From Lachnospiraceae bacterium (GTDB taxonomy: Bacteria; Bacillota; Clostridia; Lachnospirales; Lachnospiraceae), in the NCBI GenBank assembly GCA_017480565.1, contig JAFVAL010000018.1, forward strand, positions 1 to 50,994: a stretch of 50,994 nucleotides of DNA, read 5' to 3'. The notes under the pieces are model-generated. The model searched no databases. It was given only the letters and a program-made list of their open reading frames with translations, and was not told where the DNA came from. The position numbers and the translations under genes are program-made. Positions 16,610-25,665 of the stretch are shown here, in pieces. Positions within the stretch are counted from its first letter, which is position 1, and each line of letters starts with the position of its first letter.

Positions 16610-17602
16610 TCACGGCCGGAACGCCGCCTTGATAAATCCATCTGTATGATGCTCCATCATTTCGCTGACCTGATCAAATTGCTCCGTATCATAGACCTTT
16701 GTAACACCGGTAAATTTCCAGATCCCTTTATCCAACAGCTCCATGCACCTCTTGCAAAGCTCCGCCTCATAAACGATCCTCCGCTCATGGCAGTTGATCG
16801 CGGTGAACGCCTTGAAGTTCCACAGCTTAAAATCTACGGTGCGCAGCGCGTCGTTGTGATAGCCGCCGATTCCAAGCCGCCCGTGTGCCTTTACCAATCT
16901 TCCGGCCAGCGCAAGGCCATCCTCGGTCCCGGTAAATTCCATCACCGTGGGAATGCCTGGCGCGAAGACATTGGCATTGTCCCCGCTTCGCGTCAAATCG
17001 GCTTTGCCGATGGTTTCAAAGTCTGAAATATATGCCTCTGGGATTTCCTCCGGCAGATAGGTTTCCGTTGCGCCAAAACGCTTCGCATTTTCCAAAGCTT
17101 CCTGCCGCTTGTCAATGGCAATAATATTCCCATATCCCATGGCCTTGAACAAGGAAATGGTTCCCAGGCCCATGTATCCGCAGCCGACGACCGCAGCCGT
17201 GTCGCCGAGCGTCTCCACAGGAAGTTTCATTGCAGCAGAGAGGAGGCAAGCCAGAGGCTCGGAAATTGCGTCTTCGTCCTTCAGGCTGTCCGGAACATGC
17301 GCCATTTTCTCCGGACTGACCACAATATATTCTTTGTAAGCGCCGCCGCCAAGCCCAGTGACCCGATCTCCAACTTGAAAGCCCTTTACATTTGCGCCAA
17401 CCTCCGCCACAATCCCGATGGATTCATGACCCAAAATGTCCCCTTCCTTTGCTGTTGCCCACGGAAACCACTCCGAATGGCACATGCCGCTCAGTGTAAC
17501 CTTTACCAACATCTCATTCTCGTCATGCTGGGGAATCGGAACCTCAATGATTGTACTTTTCCGCGGACCTGCCATAACCATCTGCCGCATTTTTCCTTCC
17601 AT
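16610..17602 (-). CDS. Zinc-type medium-chain alcohol/polyol dehydrogenase
   Basis: A 330-residue NAD(P)-dependent dehydrogenase of the MDR family. Catalytic zinc ligands are visible in GMCHSEW and GHESIG; the Rossmann motif VVGCGYMGLG follows and DKRQEALENAKRFGAT suggests NAD preference by its Asp. The usual lobe of four cysteines for structural zinc is missing between the catalytic zinc region and the Rossmann fold. The ATG at 17602 follows AGGAG by eight bases; an upstream in-frame TTG is rejected. It is divergent from the AraC regulator at 17787, which probably controls it. The substrate is likely a sugar alcohol or secondary alcohol, unproven. Confidence 0.82.
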   Translation of the reverse strand: MEGKMRQMVMAGPRKSTIIEVPIPQHDENEMLVKVTLSGMCHSEWFPWATAKEGDILGHESIGIVAEVGANVKGFQVGDRVTGLGGGAYKEYIVVSPEKMAHVPDSLKDEDAISEPLACLLSAAMKLPVETLGDTAAVVGCGYMGLGTISLFKAMGYGNIIAIDKRQEALENAKRFGATETYLPEEIPEAYISDFETIGKADLTRSGDNANVFAPGIPTVMEFTGTEDGLALAGRLVKAHGRLGIGGYHNDALRTVDFKLWNFKAFTAINCHERRIVYEAELCKRCMELLDKGIWKFTGVTKVYDTEQFDQVSEMMEHHTDGFIKAAFRP

Positions 17603-17786
17603 TTTACCTTCTCCTTTTCTATCGCAGTTAGTTTCATTCAACCATGTTAGAGATTGAATTCGTATAATTCTCTTTGATGCTCGAATTATAATCCGATGAC
17701 TTTGGCGAGTGATAGCACATATCCGCTTTTTAATTGGACAAAAACGCGGTGTTATGTTAATCTCTTGGAAAAGGAGTGTGATAGGA

Positions 17787-18566
17787 ATGAGCTTGCTGCT
17801 GGTCGGCGCCTCGCCGGCTATTTTTACAGATTACCCAATACACCAACACGACAGCTATGAAGTTATCATGAATACGGAGGGTGAGGGCATTGCCCAAATA
17901 GGAGAAAAGGAATATCCTTTTTCCCCCGGAACGATTCATGTGATTCCGCCTGCGACCCCGCACAAAAAACGTGCGGAAAAAGGATTTCGTGACATGTATT
18001 TTAACAGTGACTCTCCCAGGCTTTCTTCCGTCTTTGCAAGAAGCAGGTTATTGCCAAATGAGCCCCTGCTGCTCCAAGATGACGCTTCTCATACCATGGA
18101 AAAGATCCTTTCGGTCCTGTTAGAACGCTATCTCATCACCCGAAGTCCGGAAGGCATCGCGGACGGCATCACGGACGCACTATACAACATCCTGCTGCAG
18201 CTGATCGAGGAATGGAGTGCCAATCCTTTCGATCCGGTGGTGCAGCAATTGGTGCATACGATCACCGTATCTTATAATGATCCCGAATTTCGTGTAACAG
18301 AGGCCTTGACTGCCACCGGCTACACCGTTGATCATATCAGAAGACGCTTTTCACAGGCTACGGGAAAGACACCGAATGAGTATTTGAAGGACGTCAGGCT
18401 CTGGCACGCCAAACGGCTTCTGCGCCAGAAAGAAAAACTGCAGCTCCCCATCAATGAAATCGCACTGATGTGCGGCTTCTATGATGTCGCTTATTTTTGC
18501 AGATGCTTTCATAAAGAGGTTGGTATGAGGCCATCAGCCTTTGCAGACAAAAAGGCCGCGGGATGA
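17787..18566 (+). CDS. AraC-family regulator, cupin type
   Basis: A 259-residue protein. The N-terminal cupin sensor shows YPIHQHDSYEVIMNTEG and IHVIPPATPHKK; the C-terminal AraC domain shows VTEALTATGYTVDHIRRRF and INEIALMCGFYDVAYFCRCF. AGGAG ten bases before the ATG at 17787 decides the start over a longer frame from 17709. It is divergent from the zinc dehydrogenase and most likely regulates it. The 184-base space between them has AATTC/GAATT repeats around 17658-17690, possible binding sites. Its last codons lie within the minus-strand terminator of the FucO-like gene. Confidence 0.85.
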   Translation: MSLLLVGASPAIFTDYPIHQHDSYEVIMNTEGEGIAQIGEKEYPFSPGTIHVIPPATPHKKRAEKGFRDMYFNSDSPRLSSVFARSRLLPNEPLLLQDDASHTMEKILSVLLERYLITRSPEGIADGITDALYNILLQLIEEWSANPFDPVVQQLVHTITVSYNDPEFRVTEALTATGYTVDHIRRRFSQATGKTPNEYLKDVRLWHAKRLLRQKEKLQLPINEIALMCGFYDVAYFCRCFHKEVGMRPSAFADKKAAG

Positions 18567-18584
18567 TCTCTCATCTCGCGGCCT
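18553..18584 (-). terminator. Terminator of the FucO-like gene, overlapping araC coding end
   Basis: AGGCCGCG/CGCGGCCT outer stem with GATGA/TCATC inner stem. On the minus strand it is followed by TTTTTGTC. The left half is within the last codons of the convergent regulator. Confidence 0.75.
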
Positions 18585-18602
18585 GCCGCATTCAAATCAT
18601 TC

Positions 18603-19748
18603 TTACATCAGTTTTCTGAACATCTCTTCAAACTGCTCTAAGGTTGCCGGTCTCGGGTTGCCGGGTGCGCAAGCATCTGCTGCTGCAGACTCGCACAGGA
18701 AAGGCAGATCCTCTTCTTTTAACTTCTCAAGCTTGGTCGGAATACCGACATCAACAGAGAGCTGACGCACTGCATCGATGGCTGCCTTCCGATAGGTTGC
18801 CTGATCCATACCTGTAGTGTCTACGCCAAATGCCTCAGCGATCGCTTTGAACTTCTCGCCGGTGTAGTCCTGGTTAAACTCCATAACGATCGGAAGCATC
18901 ATTGCGCATGCCACACCGTGAGGGGTGTCATACACTGCACCAAGGGTGTGAGCCATGGAGTGTGCGATACCAAGACCAACATTGGAGTAAGCCATAGCGG
19001 TGACATACTGAGCCAGAGCCATGCCCTCACGTCCGTCGGGATCATTTGCAACAGCCTTGCGCAAGTTCTTCGCGATCAGCTGGATTGCCTCAAGGTTCAG
19101 GACATCTGCAAGCTCCCAAGCTGCAGCGGTCGTATAACCTTCGATTGCATGGGTCAGAGCGTCCATACCGGTCGAAGCGGTAAGGCCCTTCGGCATCGAA
19201 GACATCATATCAGGGTCAACCACTGCGATATCCGGGATATCGTTAGGGTCGACGCAGACGAATTTACGCTTCTTTTCTACGTCGGTGATCACATAGTTGA
19301 TGGTGGACTCTGCGCCGGTACCGCCGGTGGTCGGAACTGCGATCGTAAAGACGGTTCTGTTCTTGGTCGGAGCAACGCCCTCCAGGGAACGAACATCATA
19401 ATACTCCGGGTTGTTGACGATGATACCGATGCCCTTGCCGGTGTCCATGGAAGAACCGCCGCCGATGGTGATCATGAAGTCTGCGCCGGAAGCACGGAAT
19501 GCATCTACGCCGTGCTGCACGTTCTCGATGGTCGGGTTCGGCTTGATGTCAGAATAAAGCTCGTACTCGATCCCGTTCTCTTCCAAGAGATCGGTTACCT
19601 TCTTGGTAACGCCGAACTTCACCAGATCCGGATCGGATGCGACAAATGCCTTCTTCAGACCCTTGCCCAGAACGATGCCCGGGATCTCCTTGATTGCACC
19701 ATGTCCATGGTAAGAAATGCCGTTTAATACAAAACGATTGACTGCCAT
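18603..19748 (-). CDS. fucO: Lactaldehyde reductase / propanediol oxidoreductase-like Fe-alcohol dehydrogenase
   Basis: A 381-residue iron-dependent group III alcohol dehydrogenase. It matches E. coli FucO along its length in remembered features: GGGSSMD nucleotide site at 96-102, DVRSLEG, RRKFVCVDP-like KKRKFVCVDP and GNPRPATLE near the end. Metal ligands Asp196, His200, His263 and His277 are present (GMDALTHAIEGY, HSMAHTLGAVYDTPHG). FucO reduces lactaldehyde, from fucose or rhamnose breakdown, to 1,2-propanediol. No fuc or rha kinase, isomerase or aldolase is in the window, but the GH78-like glycosidase fits a deoxyhexose theme. AGGAGG eight bases before the ATG fixes the start. Confidence 0.85.
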   Translation of the reverse strand: MAVNRFVLNGISYHGHGAIKEIPGIVLGKGLKKAFVASDPDLVKFGVTKKVTDLLEENGIEYELYSDIKPNPTIENVQHGVDAFRASGADFMITIGGGSSMDTGKGIGIIVNNPEYYDVRSLEGVAPTKNRTVFTIAVPTTGGTGAESTINYVITDVEKKRKFVCVDPNDIPDIAVVDPDMMSSMPKGLTASTGMDALTHAIEGYTTAAAWELADVLNLEAIQLIAKNLRKAVANDPDGREGMALAQYVTAMAYSNVGLGIAHSMAHTLGAVYDTPHGVACAMMLPIVMEFNQDYTGEKFKAIAEAFGVDTTGMDQATYRKAAIDAVRQLSVDVGIPTKLEKLKEEDLPFLCESAAADACAPGNPRPATLEQFEEMFRKLM

Positions 19749-19925
19749 TCAAATATCCTCCTATTTTTACGTTCTTGTGCTGGTTGTCCAGCTTTGCTGT
19801 TAATATTTTATCAAATCACTGCTAATAATGCAAGAAAGAATGCCTCCGAAAGTCTCCCTCCAAGACCATTTCTTTTCTTCAATCCCATCTCTTTTTTTCC
19901 CTTGCTAACTTTTTCCTTCACAATA

Positions 19926-19965
19926 ACATTTCAGAAACATTTCGCCAACATTTCTTCTACATTTG
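19926..19965 (+). promoter_or_regulatory. Four direct repeats at exact 11-bp spacing
   Basis: ACATTTC begins at 19926, 19937 and 19948, and ACATTTG at 19959, always 11 bases apart and so on one face of the helix. A possible -10 (TAGGAT, 19971-19976) follows at once, so the array sits where an activator would replace the -35. OmpR/PhoB-type response regulators bind such 11-bp-phased direct repeats. The target would be the NTF2-like gene pair. Confidence 0.65.
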
Positions 19966-20035
19966 CCTGATAGGATAGCCTTGTTCTTAAGGGAACAGAT
20001 CAAAAAAAGCAAATCAAGATATGGAGGATATCATC

Positions 20036-20530
20036 ATGGCAAATATTGTAAATTCTTATGACAACACTGACGAACTCATCAAGCGTTTTCCTGTCGAGCA
20101 TCCGACTTACGTCGCGGACGGGATCGGTAAGAGCATCCAGAACCGCCTGCTGACCGGATTTGAAAACTGGAACCGTGGCTTTGACGCCTGGAAGGCTTGG
20201 GGCGATATCTTATACACGCCGGATTCCATCTACAACGTGCACGGTGCGCGTCTGACCCTGGCGGAATACCAGGCCGCAATGGACATCACCTTAAAGAAGG
20301 TCAACATCCAGATGGGTGCATTCCACGATATGATCATCTGCGATGACTGGACCGCAATCCGCTACGACATCACCACGATCGCCGGCGGCAGAGAGATTCC
20401 CGGAAGCGTGATGGAGTTTGTGAACTTCAAAGATTATGGGAAAGATCTTGGCACCCGCGTAGTTGAAGGCTGGGGTGCACCAAAAGACTCCGGTTATTAT
20501 GGCATGGCTATGTTCCAGGGAGATGCATAG
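20036..20530 (+). CDS. NTF2/SnoaL-like protein 1
   Basis: A 164-residue soluble protein with the cone-shaped NTF2-like layout: an N-terminal helix with FENWNRGFDAW, then beta strands with DWTAIRYDIT and a C-terminal strand. Such folds serve as small-molecule isomerases, cyclases, dehydratases or plain binding pockets. No catalytic residue can be assigned. GGAGG eight bases before the ATG at 20036 decides against the ATG at 20021. It is followed six bases later by a paralogue, and the 11-bp repeats upstream suggest regulated expression. It diverges from the FucO-like gene. Confidence 0.6.
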   Translation: MANIVNSYDNTDELIKRFPVEHPTYVADGIGKSIQNRLLTGFENWNRGFDAWKAWGDILYTPDSIYNVHGARLTLAEYQAAMDITLKKVNIQMGAFHDMIICDDWTAIRYDITTIAGGREIPGSVMEFVNFKDYGKDLGTRVVEGWGAPKDSGYYGMAMFQGDA

Positions 20531-20536
20531 AAAAAG

Positions 20537-21004
20537 GTGCAGCAGGAACAATTTGCAGAAGTACTCTCTTATCAGATTCCGGACGAAGTGGATCTCGTAA
20601 AGAAGTACCCCATCTTGCATCCGACCACAAATCACAGTGAGATTGCAAATGAGATGCACGCTGCCATCGTCGCAGAATTCGATGCCTGGAACCAGGGTTA
20701 TGATGCCTGGGCTGCACAGGCAGACAAGTTCTACGTGGCAAATGCGGCCTGCACCACCGCGCAGGATCAGACCCTCGCATTGGATGCTTACAAATCACTT
20801 GTGAAGACATGGATTGAAGATGAAGAGACAAAGAAACTATATTTCGACAGTATGCTGCTGAGCGGTGACTGGGCTGCCATTCATTACAGAACCGTCAGCA
20901 AAAACGCCGAAACGGGCGAAGCAGAAGCCGGTGACCGCATGCAGTTCCTGCACTTTGTAAAGACCGAGGATGGCGTGAAGGTCGACGCCAGCTGGATGAA
21001 GTAA
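20537..21004 (+). CDS. NTF2/SnoaL-like protein 2, tandem paralogue
   Basis: A 155-residue protein that shares the pattern of its neighbour: FDAWNQGYDAWAA against FENWNRGFDAWKA, and GDWAAIHYRTV against DDWTAIRYDIT, with similar spacing. The start is GTG, with only a distant GGGAGA upstream, so translation probably depends on coupling to the first gene. The two products may form a heterodimer, as NTF2-like proteins are usually dimeric; this is inference. A 21-bp-stem terminator closes the pair. Confidence 0.6.
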   Translation: MQQEQFAEVLSYQIPDEVDLVKKYPILHPTTNHSEIANEMHAAIVAEFDAWNQGYDAWAAQADKFYVANAACTTAQDQTLALDAYKSLVKTWIEDEETKKLYFDSMLLSGDWAAIHYRTVSKNAETGEAEAGDRMQFLHFVKTEDGVKVDASWMK

Positions 21005-21023
21005 AACTCATACACTTGTGCCA

Positions 21024-21071
21024 CACAAACAACTCTAGAAATTGTGAAAGCAATTTCTAGAGTTGTTTGTG
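21024..21071 (+). terminator. Strong terminator of the NTF2-like pair
   Basis: Perfect 21-bp stem (21024-21044 with 21051-21071) around the loop TGAAAG, followed by TTTTGTG. It also separates the pair from the convergent esterase. Confidence 0.85.
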
Positions 21072-21084
21072 TTTTGTGTATGGC

Positions 21085-22407
21085 TTATTCACCTGCATTC
21101 AACTCCAAAACTGCCGCATTGTCTCCAGCGCAAGGCATCCACCTTGCCAGTCCACTTCCGTTGGGGTCACCTTTCTTCATGAAATTTGCCCAATAATCCA
21201 ACATCTGTTCGGACAGACGGTAATCAGCATCTGTCCAAGGACGCCAGCAACGATCCATTGTCCCCATCATGTACCACAGCTCCGCAGAATGCCATGCCCC
21301 AAGGTTATCACCGGGAAGATCCCTGGTAAAGTAATATACAAAGGCCGGTTTCCGCCCAAGGCTCACCAGTTTCCGGCTAAATTCGATGCACCCTCTGTAC
21401 AACGGAGACTGCGCTGCGTCCCCGCTCATTTCCGGCGTTACCAGAATATCGTCCTTATTACTGCCAAGAAGATATGGAATATCTCTGATTTTGCCTTCGT
21501 CCATTAAGTCGTAATATCCACCGGTCAGCACTTTGCCGTCAATGGTGGGAAGAAGGAACATTCCATGCGCCTCCGGAATTGCAGCGCCTAAGAAAGGGTC
21601 TAGCGCATCCAGGATTTCTTTGGTCGTCTTGCTGCGAAGGTCCGTCAGGTTTTCAACGTGAAGCAGATCAGTAAAAATCTGTCCGTAATGTTCCTGCTCG
21701 TCTAGCGTGATATCCCGATGCAATCCAGAGCCATACGAGCCGCCGCTCTGCATAATGGCCTTCTTAATCTTACTGCCTGTCAGCGGCGAAGAAACCAGTG
21801 TCTGTACGCTCATCGCACCAGCACTTTGCCCAAACGCAATGATATTGTCCTTATCTCCGCCGAAGAACTCAATATTCTCATAGACCCAATCCAGCGCCGC
21901 AATCTGATCCAATGTTCCATAATTACCGGAAATACCGCTTTCATTGGTCAGCCAAGGGTGTGCCAAATAGCCAAAAACATTGCAGCGATACTCCACGCTT
22001 ACAAAGATGATCCCACGATCGCAATACGCCTTGCCATCAAACTCCATCTCGCTGGCGTAGCCACCCAAAAATCCGCCACCGTGAATCCAGAAGGCTACCG
22101 GGCAATGCAGGGCCTCCTTTGGCGCCCAGATATGAAGATAGAGGCAATCTTCACTTGACAGACGATCGTAGGCCGGATCGGAATAAAAATCCTTGTCATA
22201 CGGAGGAGCCAGATATGCTTTCTGGGCACACTTGTTCCGGAAATCGACTGCCTGATAAACACCTTCCCATGGTTCTGGTCGAACCGGTGCCTTCCATCTC
22301 AACTCTCCCACCGGCGCTTTTGCGTATGGAATCCCACGATATTCGATATAACTGCCGTGATCGATCCCTTCCATTCTTCCATATTGTGTCTGTACCATTG
22401 TTTCCAT
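21085..22407 (-). CDS. Type B carboxylesterase
   Basis: A 440-residue alpha/beta hydrolase of the carboxylesterase/cholinesterase family. Seen are YRGIPYAKAP, SEDCLYLHIW (86-95), the oxyanion segment WIHGGGF (107-113), the nucleophile elbow GQSAG with Ser195, and a C-terminal GAWHSAE that carries the catalytic histidine. There is no signal peptide, so it should be cytosolic and cleave an imported ester such as an acylated sugar or hydroxycinnamate ester. It is divergent from the AraC regulator at 22552 and probably under its control. Confidence 0.88.
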   Translation of the reverse strand: METMVQTQYGRMEGIDHGSYIEYRGIPYAKAPVGELRWKAPVRPEPWEGVYQAVDFRNKCAQKAYLAPPYDKDFYSDPAYDRLSSEDCLYLHIWAPKEALHCPVAFWIHGGGFLGGYASEMEFDGKAYCDRGIIFVSVEYRCNVFGYLAHPWLTNESGISGNYGTLDQIAALDWVYENIEFFGGDKDNIIAFGQSAGAMSVQTLVSSPLTGSKIKKAIMQSGGSYGSGLHRDITLDEQEHYGQIFTDLLHVENLTDLRSKTTKEILDALDPFLGAAIPEAHGMFLLPTIDGKVLTGGYYDLMDEGKIRDIPYLLGSNKDDILVTPEMSGDAAQSPLYRGCIEFSRKLVSLGRKPAFVYYFTRDLPGDNLGAWHSAELWYMMGTMDRCWRPWTDADYRLSEQMLDYWANFMKKGDPNGSGLARWMPCAGDNAAVLELNAGE

Positions 22408-22520
22408 CCTTCCTTACGATCCTGTCGATTGTTGATAACGAATTATTTTTGTGCTATGATTATTATATATTATAAATGATTTCGTGGAAAATAAATTTAC
22501 ATCAGCGGACAACTTTAATT

Positions 22521-22533
22521 GGCATTTGATGCC
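22521..22533. promoter_or_regulatory. Inverted repeat before AraC start
   Basis: GGCAT-TTG-ATGCC, 19 bases before the regulator start codon, in the divergent esterase/araC region. The AT-rich block 22440-22495 (TATGAT, TATTATAAAT) is likely to hold the two promoters. It may be an autoregulatory site. Confidence 0.35.
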
Positions 22534-22551
22534 ATACTGGGAGTGATTGTC

Positions 22552-23586
22552 ATGAATGCGTTAAATGAGATAGAGAAGAAACTGAAACAAGTCTACGAAC
22601 GGCACCCTGACGTTCTGGCAAAAGAGTTTGTGACAAGGGATGAAATAACTGAGTTTTCTGATGCAATCCGTCTCGCCATGCCTGTTGTGGCCGAGCTATT
22701 GCTGAATAGTGACTTAACTGAGAATCAGTTCTTTGCGTCGGGAGAGGATGTCACGGTTGTCTCACATCTGCGCTATCTTCCTCCTTACCTTCACTCCCAC
22801 AGTTTTTTCGAACTTGTTGCCGTCAAAGAAGGGATCTGTCGGAATTATATCTGCGGCAATGTGGTTGAACTGCAAAAGGGAGACATCTGCATGATCGCCC
22901 CGGGGACGGAACATGCGCTGGGGGTCTATTCTGATACTGCGGTTGTCATGAATATTCTGATTCGTACCAGTACCTTTGCCAACACGTTTCGCAGCTTGTT
23001 GGTGAATCGGGATGTGCTTGCGGCGTTCTTTTCTCATGCTCTTTTCGAAGAAAAAAGCAGCTCCTACTTAATTTTTCGCACACAAACGGATCAAGTCATC
23101 CAAAAATTCCTTGGATTTCTGGAGACCGAATCAGAAAATGAGGAACGATACAAGCGCCGAATGATGAACGTTCTGTTTCATACGCTGATCATTATGATTC
23201 TTCGCAAACATGACAGTAATGTGCTGTTTCCACCGAGTCGTGAGCAGAAGGATGATGCGGAACTTGTAGAGATGATGAATTATATACAGTCCCATTACAC
23301 AGATCTTAACCTTGCCCTTCTCGCTGACCACTGTGGCTATAGCGAACGGCACACGTCCCGGTTGATTAAGGAATTTACCGGAATGAGCTTTTCGGACTTG
23401 ATTCGAAATCTGAAGATTCACCGTGCTGCGGAGCTTCTTTCCAATCCGGAGTTGTCTCTCTCCGCCGTGCTCGACACAGCAGGATATACGGATATGAGTT
23501 CTTTCTATCGTGCTTTCAAAAAAGAATACGGCGTTACGCCCATCCAATATCGAGATAGGATGATTGATTCATACGGTAGGGTGTGA
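22552..23586 (+). CDS. AraC-family regulator with cupin sensor
   Basis: A 344-residue protein with the same plan as the regulator at 9329-10390: helical N-terminus, cupin (LPPYLHSHSFFELVAVKEG, MIAPGTEHALG) and AraC domain (LALLADHCGYSERHTSRLIK, LSAVLDTAGYTDMSSFYRAF, ending TPIQYRDR). GGGAG before the ATG at 22552 decides the start; an upstream TTG is rejected. It probably controls the divergent carboxylesterase. Confidence 0.86.
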   Translation: MNALNEIEKKLKQVYERHPDVLAKEFVTRDEITEFSDAIRLAMPVVAELLLNSDLTENQFFASGEDVTVVSHLRYLPPYLHSHSFFELVAVKEGICRNYICGNVVELQKGDICMIAPGTEHALGVYSDTAVVMNILIRTSTFANTFRSLLVNRDVLAAFFSHALFEEKSSSYLIFRTQTDQVIQKFLGFLETESENEERYKRRMMNVLFHTLIIMILRKHDSNVLFPPSREQKDDAELVEMMNYIQSHYTDLNLALLADHCGYSERHTSRLIKEFTGMSFSDLIRNLKIHRAAELLSNPELSLSAVLDTAGYTDMSSFYRAFKKEYGVTPIQYRDRMIDSYGRV

Positions 23587-23591
23587 CAGAA

Positions 23592-23637
23592 AAACCGCAA
23601 GCCCACTTCCTGCCTTTAGGAATTTGGCTTGCGGTTT
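23592..23637. terminator. Terminator between araC and GH43 genes
   Basis: AAACCGCAAGCC / GGCTTGCGGTTT stem with an inner TTCCT/AGGAA stem; GTTTG follows on the plus strand. It serves two convergent genes. Confidence 0.8.
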
Positions 23638-23655
23638 GTTTGACCAAGATGTACC

Positions 23656-24999
23656 TTACATCAAAATGATTTCTGCAATCTCCAGTGCATCAGATTCCAG
23701 TACTTCGAGGCTCAGCTCATACTGTCCGGGTTCCATGCAAAGATGAGCAGTCACTGAACGGAACTGATCGCTGCATACATCAATGCTGCCTGCTTCTTTC
23801 CCATTCATCAGCACCCGAATGCGGCCCTTTCCGGCAGCAGTGATCTGGATGGATGTCCATGGAGCATCGCTCTTCACATAGCGGAAAATCGCCTGAGCGC
23901 CTTTTACCAGATGGGTGAGTTTTTCTCCATACTGCTCGTCTGTATCAATGTAGCAGCCGCCGTGTACTTCGCAGGCCTGATAGCCCATGATTTTTTCACC
24001 CGGCGCAAATGGCTCGCCGATGCCCTGCGAGGTCATTTTCACCTCCGGGATGCTGCCGTCGGGCAACACCTCCAGCTTCTCAATGCAGAGGCGCCGGTGC
24101 TGCTGGGTGTTCCTGCTGCAACGGTGATAAAACACATACCATTGACCGTTGACGCATTCAATAGAGCCATGATTGTTCCAGCTTTGCGGGTCGCAGTTGT
24201 CATTGTCGATCAGAATGCCCCGATAGGTAAAGGGTCCCAGCGGGGATTTGCCGGTGGAATAGCCCAGAGAAGTGGGCTTTCCCCGCTCCATGTCCGCATA
24301 GACATAGTAGTAGGTATCGCCGATTTTACGCATAGAGGAACCCTCGTGGAAGCAGTGCTCCTCCTCTGTCACCAGATTGTCCACGATCTCGCTGCGATCA
24401 AAGGAGATCATATCGCCATTTAGACGCACACCGTGAGAAAACAGCTGACCCCAGTACAGGTAGGACTGTCCGTCGTCATCGGTAAAGATAGCAGGATCAA
24501 TTCCTCCGCAGGGGAGCTGAATAGGATTGGTAAAAGGTCCTTTGGGGTTGTCTGCAATAGCAACGCCTTCGCTGTCATCCGGCATACAGAAGTAAAGATA
24601 ATATTTCCCGCCTTTTTCCATACAGTCCGGGGCGAAAAGTAACGCCGGTTTCTCCTGCTCGTCCTGTTTTTCAAATGCCTCCCGGTCTTCTGCATGCTCT
24701 GACAACATCTTCAAAATGAAGGGTGTTGGATGAGACCAGTCGATGCCGGGATACTTTGGTGCATCCGGGTTGTTGAACCAAGGAATGTCCTGTCCGCGCA
24801 GGGAGGACTGTTCTTCAATCTCCCAGGTTTTCATATCCGCCGTGGAGACGACATGGTACTCCTCGCTGCAATAGACGTCCTCCCGGTTGTCAAAGCTGCC
24901 GTAGACATAAAGCCGTCCGTCGGGCATGACGTGCGCTTCGCTGTCAGGGACGTGAAACTGCAAAGGCAATATGGGGTTTCTCTGATTTTCGAATTTCAT
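23656..24999 (-). CDS. GH43-family glycosidase with C-terminal carbohydrate-binding-like domain
   Basis: A 447-residue five-bladed propeller enzyme. The family residues are visible: base Asp19 (VPDSEAH), pKa-tuning Asp168 (GGIDPAIFTDDDG) and acid Glu219 (FHEGSSM). Residues from about 320 look like a CBM6-type beta-sandwich (GGCYIDTDEQYGEKLTHL, then IRVLMNGKEAGS). GH43 enzymes act as beta-xylosidases or alpha-L-arabinofuranosidases. No signal peptide is seen, so it acts on imported oligosaccharides. GGAG precedes the ATG. Its former transporter partner upstream is the truncated symporter at 25070-25657, so substrate import may now depend on another carrier. Confidence 0.87.
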   Translation of the reverse strand: MKFENQRNPILPLQFHVPDSEAHVMPDGRLYVYGSFDNREDVYCSEEYHVVSTADMKTWEIEEQSSLRGQDIPWFNNPDAPKYPGIDWSHPTPFILKMLSEHAEDREAFEKQDEQEKPALLFAPDCMEKGGKYYLYFCMPDDSEGVAIADNPKGPFTNPIQLPCGGIDPAIFTDDDGQSYLYWGQLFSHGVRLNGDMISFDRSEIVDNLVTEEEHCFHEGSSMRKIGDTYYYVYADMERGKPTSLGYSTGKSPLGPFTYRGILIDNDNCDPQSWNNHGSIECVNGQWYVFYHRCSRNTQQHRRLCIEKLEVLPDGSIPEVKMTSQGIGEPFAPGEKIMGYQACEVHGGCYIDTDEQYGEKLTHLVKGAQAIFRYVKSDAPWTSIQITAAGKGRIRVLMNGKEAGSIDVCSDQFRSVTAHLCMEPGQYELSLEVLESDALEIAEIILM

Positions 25000-25069
25000 C
25001 TCTCTATCTCCTTATCCTAGATTGTTGATCATAAAGAACAGCTCATTCATATGAGATCAAACGGTTTGG

Positions 25070-25657
25070 TCATGCAGGATTGGCTTCCTGGTCGTTTTTT
25101 TGCTCGAGATAACTGCGGACTTCCGCCTCAACCTTGTCATAGCGATAGAATACGACTAAGATCAGAATGGTCAAAAGCAGAGCGATAATCGGCGCATAAG
25201 CAAAGATCAGAGTGATGCCAAAGGAGGCGGTTGCCGTCTGGGTCTGGTTTGCTACATAACCGGTCAGCTGAAGAATCCAACCAACGACACCGGCGGCCAA
25301 TCCGCTGGAGATTTTCTGCGCAAAGCTTACCACGCTTGATCCGATTCCCTCAATGCGGACTTTCTGGATATAATCGCCGTAGTCCACAGCGTCAGCAGCG
25401 AGTACATTGACCGGAACACTGATTGGACCGGTAGCAAGGCTGCAAATTACAGTACCGACAATCAACATAGGTACGCTGGCAGCAGCACCAGCCGCGGCAC
25501 GAATCACATAACCAACAATCATTGCACCCGCACCCACATAGATGCTCTTTTTCTTTCCAAAGAAACGAAGACTGGGACCAGAGAGAAATACGATACTGAT
25601 CACAGTGGGAATCAGACCAACCATGGACAGCGACGAGGTCAACATAGGATCGTTCAT
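25070..25657 (-). pseudogene. C-terminal remnant of a GPH-family sugar symporter
   Basis: The 195 codons match only the second half of a GPH-family symporter (normal length 450-520): LIPTVISIVFLSGPSLRFFGKKKS is the start of the second six-helix bundle and VDYGDYIQ the conserved segment after it. The sequence breaks off at about 25658-25666, where the frame runs into a stop. No ribosome site precedes the remaining ATG, and half a transporter should not work. It is followed 70 bases later by the GH43 gene, so it was once the first gene of a symporter/GH43 operon. Confidence 0.82.
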
Positions 25658-25665
25658 GTTATCAG

